This document shows, one piece after another, positions 59,630 through 64,000 of a DNA stretch of 64,000 nucleotides. A program made the translations under genes and the position numbers. Position 1 is the first letter of the stretch. Each line of letters begins with the position of its first letter. The notes beneath the pieces are model-generated. The model ran no database searches, had not been told where the DNA came from, and saw nothing but the letters and a program-made list of their open reading frames with translations. The stretch is taken from NCBI RefSeq assembly GCF_001684975.1, contig NZ_MAYH01000050.1, positions 1 to 64,000 on the forward strand. Reading direction: 5' to 3'. This stretch comes from Chryseobacterium artocarpi (GTDB taxonomy: Bacteria; Bacteroidota; Bacteroidia; Flavobacteriales; Weeksellaceae).

Positions 59630-61135
59630 TTAATATTCTAATTCCAGTTTTTCTTTTGTATAAGTTCTTACCTGTTCTGTAAGTTCTGGATGTTCTGCTA
59701 ATTTCTTTCCATAGGACGGAACCATTTCAAGTAACTTTTCTCTCCATTCTCCGTTCAGTTTCTCGGGGAAACATTTTTCAAGGACATTCAACATAGCCTG
59801 TACCGCTGTGGATGCTCCTGGTGAAGCTCCTAATAAAGAAGCAATAGTTCCGTTTTTGTTAACAACTACTTCAGTTCCAAACTCTAGTTTCCCACCTAGT
59901 TTGTCATCTTTTTTGATGATCTGAACTCTTTGTCCTGCTACTTTCAATTCCCAATCTTCTTCTTTAGCATCCTTGATAAATTCTCTTAAATGCTGCATTC
60001 TTTGAGATTTTGTCATCGCTACCTGCTGAATTAGGTATTTGGTAAGAGGAAGATTATGCCACCAAGCTCCGAATAAAGATTTAAGGTTTTTAGTATTTAC
60101 ACTTTCAGGTAAATCAAGATAGCTACCTTCTTTCAGGAATTTTGTTGAGAATCCTGCAAAAGGACCGAAAAGAAGTGCTTTTTGACCATCAATAATTCTA
60201 AGATCAAGGTGAGGAACAGACATTGGCGGAGCATCTACTGTTGCCTGTGTATAGACTTTAGCCTGGTGTTTTTCTACCAATTCCTGATTGTGTGTTACCA
60301 ACCATTGTCCGGATACCGGAAAACCTCCATATCCTTCACTTTCTTTAATATCTGAACTGTCTAATAAAGGGAGTGCATATCCTCCGGCACCGATGAATAC
60401 AAAATCAGCAGTAACCTCTTGTTTATGGCTATGAATTCTGTCTTTCACCTTCATTTCCCATTTTCCGTTTTCTTTAGGGCTGATATCCTTTACTTCATGA
60501 TATAAGAAAACCTCAACTTTTGAGTCTTCCAACAAGTGTCTACCCATTTTTCTGGTCAATGTTCCGAAGTTAACGTCAGTTCCCATATCCATTTTGGTAG
60601 CTGCCATTACTTCAGACTTATTTCTTTTGCTCATGACCAACGGAATCCATTCTCTTAACTTATCATGATCTGTAGAAAATTCCATTCCTGAGAAAAGAAC
60701 AGATTCTGACATTTTATCAAAACGTTTCTTAAGGTATTCGGCATCTTTTTCTCCAAACACCAGACTCATATGTGGACATGAATTAATAAAGTCTTTTGGT
60801 TCTTGAATATAACCTTTTGACAATAGATAAGCCCAAAACTGCTTAGAAATTTCAAACTGTTCTGCAATGCTTTCTGCTTTCTTAATATCAATACTTCCGT
60901 CTGGGTTTTCAGGAGTATAATTTAGCTCACAAAATGCGGAGTGCCCTGTTCCGGCGTTGTTCCATGCTGCTGTACTTTCTTTGGCAAATCTTCCTAACCT
61001 TTCAAAGATGGCAATTTCAAGTTTTGGATCAAATTCATGAAGCAGCGTTGCTAAAGTGGCGCTCATGATTCCGCCGCCTATCAGTACAACGTCGTATTTA
61101 GGTTTCGGTGTTCTGCTTGTAAGCGATTGTGACAT
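59630..61135 (-). CDS. mqo: Malate:quinone oxidoreductase
   Basis: Membrane-associated FAD enzyme of the TCA cycle, which oxidises malate to oxaloacetate and passes electrons to menaquinone. From ATG 61135 the protein is 501 residues, matching known Mqo. The longer reading from 61204 adds an unlikely hydrophobic start. Landmarks are V-V-L-I-G-G-G-I-M-S-A-T near residue 17, E-R-L-G-R-F-A-K-E-S-T-A-A-W-N-N-A-G-T-G-H-S-A near residues 44-66, N-Y-T-P, F-I-G-A-G-G-Y-A-L-P-L-L near 250, and L-G-A-S-P-G-A-S-T-A near 435. It is the first gene of a three-gene transcript. Confidence 0.95.
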   Translation of the reverse strand: MSQSLTSRTPKPKYDVVLIGGGIMSATLATLLHEFDPKLEIAIFERLGRFAKESTAAWNNAGTGHSAFCELNYTPENPDGSIDIKKAESIAEQFEISKQFWAYLLSKGYIQEPKDFINSCPHMSLVFGEKDAEYLKKRFDKMSESVLFSGMEFSTDHDKLREWIPLVMSKRNKSEVMAATKMDMGTDVNFGTLTRKMGRHLLEDSKVEVFLYHEVKDISPKENGKWEMKVKDRIHSHKQEVTADFVFIGAGGYALPLLDSSDIKESEGYGGFPVSGQWLVTHNQELVEKHQAKVYTQATVDAPPMSVPHLDLRIIDGQKALLFGPFAGFSTKFLKEGSYLDLPESVNTKNLKSLFGAWWHNLPLTKYLIQQVAMTKSQRMQHLREFIKDAKEEDWELKVAGQRVQIIKKDDKLGGKLEFGTEVVVNKNGTIASLLGASPGASTAVQAMLNVLEKCFPEKLNGEWREKLLEMVPSYGKKLAEHPELTEQVRTYTKEKLELEY

Positions 61136-61646
61136 AATTTTAAATTTTACTTCAAATTTCGGGAAAAGTTTTAAAAACAGAAACGCGTTTAACGATTTTA
61201 ACACGTTATTTTTTGAGATAAATGCACTTCTTAATTATGCAACAAAATATCATCGAAAGTTTCAATAAAGTTTCATTGAAATGATTAATGAAAGCAGTTA
61301 TAAATCTTAAATTTTGATTAAAAAAGCATTTTTTTTCCTCATAAATAATTCACCAAAAGGTAAGTAATAATCATCTTTCTAATTTATAGAAATTTAAGTT
61401 TATTTAAGTTCGTTATATAGAATGCTTAAACCATAATAGTTTACGCTACTACACTTTTTCAACAAAAGGTGATAAAACATTGTAAATTAATTAGTAAAAT
61501 TCACTTAAAATTGACAAATACATAATTTTATAGAATAAAATCTATTAAAAAATCATAAAATAATCATTTTTTATATGTACCTTTCAATTAAATTAATACC
61601 ATATTCCTATGTAATTAATTAAAATTATTTCGTAAACATATAAAAG
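61136..61646. other. AT-rich intergenic region, 511 bp
   Basis: Between divergent mqo and the tandem secreted paralogues. It is very AT-rich. The nearest promoter-like string for the rightward array is TACCTTTC (61577-61584), one base off the -7 consensus. I see no small ORF, tRNA or strong hairpin. Confidence 0.45.
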
Positions 61647-62753
61647 ATGAAAATTATTAACTTCGTAGGCACACTCTTCGCTACGGTGGCATTTGCCCAA
61701 AGCGGAAGTGTAGGAATCAACACGTCCAAACCGGACCCTAGTGCAATTCTGCATATCGAAAATTTCAATGGAGTTTCAGCAACCGCCACTGCCAGTGTAT
61801 CAGGCGGAGCGGTGAACGGAATTACTATTACAAACGGAGGTAGTGGCTATATCACCGCTCCTACGGTAAACTTTTATGGAGGCGGAACAGTTGTAAACGG
61901 AGGAACAAAAGCCCGTGCAACAGCTAATCTTACCAATGGGGTTCTTACAAGTATTACCATTAATAATGGCGGAAGCGGCTATACCAGTGCTCCAAGTGTT
62001 GTTATCTCGGGAGGTAATAAAGGAATGTTATTTCCTAACCTGAATATTACAGATCTTAACAACACTACTTCTCCGGTGGCTTCTCCCGCTAATGCTCTTA
62101 TTGGATATAATGGAGGAACAAATAGTAATAATAAAGCTTTGCATATTTTTAATGGAACAAACAATCAGTGGCAAAGTACTATTGATGCTGAGAATACACC
62201 TAAAGTCGCTTACCTTGATTTTACAGGGAGCTTATCTGCATTGGATAATGCCAGTGCTGGTGCTAATACACAATTGCTGGTAAACCCTCCTACTATTTCA
62301 GGGGTGTCAAACATCAATGGTTTTAAAGTTGTTCAAAATCCAAGCACCGGAGGCTATTCTCTGGTTCTTCCACAGGGAAATTATTTGGTAGAAGTGAACC
62401 TTAATTTAAATTCTCCTCAGGAAAGCCCATCAGGACAAGGCGGAACGGCTCCTCTTTCAGGCAGCACCTATTATTTGATGGGGTATTTTATAGATTTCAC
62501 AAACGATGTGTATAACAATACGAGTAATACATTTATATCGGGAGCTAATACAAGAAAAGAGGTTCCAATTGTTTCTAAGGTAAGCACGAATCATTTAGCA
62601 ACATGGTCATACTATTATAGTGTTCCAGTAAATGCTAATGCCAATATCATCGGAGGATTAAGATTGCGACTGGGAAGAATGCAGAACAGTACGTTTTATG
62701 ATCTGGTGAATGTAATCCCTACAGGATCTTATATCAAAATATCTCAACTCTAA
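61647..62753 (+). CDS. Secreted repeat protein, paralogue 1 of a tandem array
   Basis: A 368-residue exported protein (signal F-A-T-V-A-F-A-Q). The mature start S-V-G-I-N-T-S-K-P-D-P-S-A-I-L-H-I is the V-G-I-x-T...P-x-A-x-L-x-I motif seen at the N-termini of phage-tail-fibre-like and flavobacterial surface proteins. Two tandem units sharing I-T-I-T/N-N-G-G-S-G-Y-x-x-A-P-x-V follow (about residues 53-80 and 97-124). Then comes G-M-L-F-P-N-L-N-I...S-P-V-A-S-P-A-N-A-L, shared with the next two genes, and a C-terminal beta domain. No T9SS sorting domain is recognised. It is likely surface exposed, with function unknown. Confidence 0.75.
   Translation: MKIINFVGTLFATVAFAQSGSVGINTSKPDPSAILHIENFNGVSATATASVSGGAVNGITITNGGSGYITAPTVNFYGGGTVVNGGTKARATANLTNGVLTSITINNGGSGYTSAPSVVISGGNKGMLFPNLNITDLNNTTSPVASPANALIGYNGGTNSNNKALHIFNGTNNQWQSTIDAENTPKVAYLDFTGSLSALDNASAGANTQLLVNPPTISGVSNINGFKVVQNPSTGGYSLVLPQGNYLVEVNLNLNSPQESPSGQGGTAPLSGSTYYLMGYFIDFTNDVYNNTSNTFISGANTRKEVPIVSKVSTNHLATWSYYYSVPVNANANIIGGLRLRLGRMQNSTFYDLVNVIPTGSYIKISQL
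61803..62016 (+). repeat. Two tandem NGGSGY repeat units within paralogue 1
   Basis: Units at about 61803-61886 and 61935-62016 each encode a strand, I-T-I-(T/N)-N-G-G-S-G-Y, then A-P-(T/S)-V and a closing G-G. They are about 130 bases apart and diverged in DNA but alike in protein. Confidence 0.65.
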
Positions 62754-62764
62754 AAAAACAACAC

Positions 62765-63586
62765 ATGAAAAGAAGTTATATTCTGCTATTATTAATCATA
62801 GCACATACAGTATATGCTCAAGTAGGAATTGGGAAAACATCTATTAATCCTTCTGCTGTGCTGGAAGTATCAGAATCTACAAATAAAGGAGTTCTTCTTC
62901 CAAGAGTTGACATTGTAGATATATTAAGCAATACCAGCCCTATAATTGCTCCTGCGCAAGGTCTTATTGTTTATAATAAAGGAAACTCAATCAGCCCGGG
63001 GCTTTATATCTGGAAAAACAACAGATGGACGCAGATGGCGGATACTTATAATCTTGTAAGTTATATGATGCTCCAGCGTTCGACAGATTATCCAATACTT
63101 GGAGGACTTATCAATGGTACTTTTAAAAACTTAACGGATGCCTCTTTTACAGTTGTATCCAATGATATTGGTGCTTCTTATAGTACGTCATCGGGAGCCA
63201 TTACACTTCCCGGAAACAGTGGTTATCTGGTAAATCTATGTCTTAATATAAAAACCACTTTAGAAAGCAGTACAGCCGGAATTGGAGCTACTCCTGTTCA
63301 TTTGCATCAATATCTGGTGAAACTTGTAGATCCAGTTTCTGGTACTCAATATGGGAAAACAATCAGCATCAATGCACAGTCAATTGCCAGTAATAAAACC
63401 CATACTTTAAACATGAGTTTTTCTTTTGTATCTACTTCTACAACTCCTATTGCACTAGTTCCATCTATTGCTCATGACGATGGAGGTACTTATCAGATGG
63501 GATCCGGAGGTGCTACTCCAAATAATGGAGAAATCATCATTACCAATGCCAAAGTGGATATTCAGAGATCAGCCCTTAACCAATAA
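62765..63586 (+). CDS. Secreted protein, paralogue 2 of a tandem array
   Basis: A 273-residue exported protein (signal I-A-H-T-V-Y-A-Q) starting 11 bases after paralogue 1. It shares the N-terminal block with its neighbours: V-G-I-G-K-T...P-S-A-V-L-E-V, N-K-G-V-L-L-P-R near residue 38, S-P-I-I-A-P-A-Q-G-L-I-V-Y-N-K-G near residues 56-71, then L-Y-I-W-K-N-N-R-W. It lacks the N-G-G-S-G-Y repeats of paralogue 1. The C-terminal portion is a different beta-rich domain (H-L-H-Q-Y-L-V-K-L near residue 180). It is probably in one operon with the flanking paralogues. Confidence 0.75.
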   Translation: MKRSYILLLLIIAHTVYAQVGIGKTSINPSAVLEVSESTNKGVLLPRVDIVDILSNTSPIIAPAQGLIVYNKGNSISPGLYIWKNNRWTQMADTYNLVSYMMLQRSTDYPILGGLINGTFKNLTDASFTVVSNDIGASYSTSSGAITLPGNSGYLVNLCLNIKTTLESSTAGIGATPVHLHQYLVKLVDPVSGTQYGKTISINAQSIASNKTHTLNMSFSFVSTSTTPIALVPSIAHDDGGTYQMGSGGATPNNGEIIITNAKVDIQRSALNQ

Positions 63587-63596
63587 TTATTACACA

Positions 63597-64000
63597 ATGA
63601 AAAACTATATATATATTGTTTGTATGTCTCTCATTTTGATTGGCATCCACATTAATGCTCAAGTTGGTATTAATACAAATTCTCCCAATATAAGTAGTGT
63701 ATTAGACATTAATTCCTCTAATAAAGGAGTACTCTTACCACAATATGATCTTATCTCTCTCAACAGTACATCATCTCCTATTGCGAACCCTACGGATGGT
63801 TTGATGATTTATAATAAAGGAGGGGTATCTACTTTTCCTAAAGGTTATTACATCTGGGTTCGTGATCAGTGGCAGCGTATTATCATTTCCGGAGCTGAGC
63901 CTCAGGCGATGTCATTAATTATTAATTCCGGGGTTTTGATTCCTACCGGAAGTACTAATAATACCCTGACAAATTTTACCGTAGCAGCTAACAAGATCAC
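63597..64000 (+). CDS. Secreted protein, paralogue 3 (cut by right edge)
   Basis: ATG 63597 opens a frame that stays open to the window end (134 codons seen). It has a signal peptide (I-L-I-G-I-H-I-N-A-Q) and the same N-terminal block as paralogue 2: V-G-I-N-T-N-S-P, S-S-V-L-D-I, N-K-G-V-L-L-P-Q, S-P-I-A-N-P-T-D-G-L-M-I-Y-N-K-G and Y-Y-I-W-V-R-D-Q-W-Q. It starts 10 bases after paralogue 2, so the array probably continues to the right as a single operon. Confidence 0.8.
   Translation, partial: MKNYIYIVCMSLILIGIHINAQVGINTNSPNISSVLDINSSNKGVLLPQYDLISLNSTSSPIANPTDGLMIYNKGGVSTFPKGYYIWVRDQWQRIIISGAEPQAMSLIINSGVLIPTGSTNNTLTNFTVAANKI

Noticed and set aside
61136..61204. 23-residue hydrophobic extension of Mqo
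   Set aside because: Mqo proteins begin close to the FAD-binding strand; ATG 61135 gives the normal length.

Overview
The window is a low-G+C, gene-dense chromosomal segment of a flavobacterium, most likely Chryseobacterium or a close Weeksellaceae relative. The reasons are an intact gldK-gldL-gldM-gldN cluster for the type IX secretion system (T9SS), a PorZ homologue, a substrate with a type B T9SS sorting domain, DUF4270 and GLPGLI proteins, a Chryseobacterium-style bacteriocin-like leader peptide, and promoters of the Bacteroidetes form TTG-N17-23-TAnnTTTG. No complete insertion sequence, integrase or CRISPR array is visible.

Layout. 1-979 is the 5'-truncated end of a YD-repeat/RHS-like gene running off the left edge. 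1092-6822 is a tripartite RND efflux operon (adaptor, pump, outer-membrane channel). 6970-10095 holds small membrane and lipoprotein genes (MliC-like, META), a SemiSWEET and an FAD oxidoreductase. 10234-19398 is the conserved block gldN-M-L-K, glmS, a DUF4270 lipoprotein and a one-domain glycogen-synthase-like protein, divergent from panC. 20781-21098 is a Lys-Leu-Lys tRNA operon. 21214-26760 is housekeeping (aroK, S4/Hsp15-like, FKBP-like lipoprotein, FMN glutamate-synthase-like, mtaB, DinB). 26855-35756 contains a T9SS substrate, a possible nuclease, an alpha-glucan-phosphorylase-like protein without the PLP lysine, and a DPP-IV peptidase. 35804-38486 is the most unusual locus (below). 38630-44391 has three POT peptide transporters interrupted by a YhcG nuclease pseudogene. 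44434-55467 has a thioredoxin, recG, an AraC plus atypical receiver pair, dapA, and an operon of split 5'-nucleotidase, porZ and recO. 55480-61135 holds a GNAT, DUF1684, a GMC oxidase and an mqo operon with an aminoglycoside-adenylyltransferase-like gene. 61647 to the right edge is a tandem array of secreted paralogues.

Main candidate for a new system: a 50-residue precursor gene at 38210-38362 encodes a leader ending in a double glycine, followed by a core with six cysteines. It is the first gene of an apparent operon with a 507-residue membrane protein (degenerate C39-like domain, VKOR domain, thioredoxin domain) and a GLPGLI protein. It has a canonical promoter, a 7-bp palindrome at the expected start of transcription, and a 13-bp hairpin just after the peptide gene. 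I infer a dedicated pathway that exports and oxidises a disulfide-rich peptide. Function is not shown by sequence alone.

Other notable observations are two GT-B-fold proteins of glucan metabolism that lack expected parts (the PLP lysine in one, the C-terminal domain in the other), a receiver domain with Gln in place of the phosphoacceptor Asp, and a YhcG gene inactivated by internal deletion.
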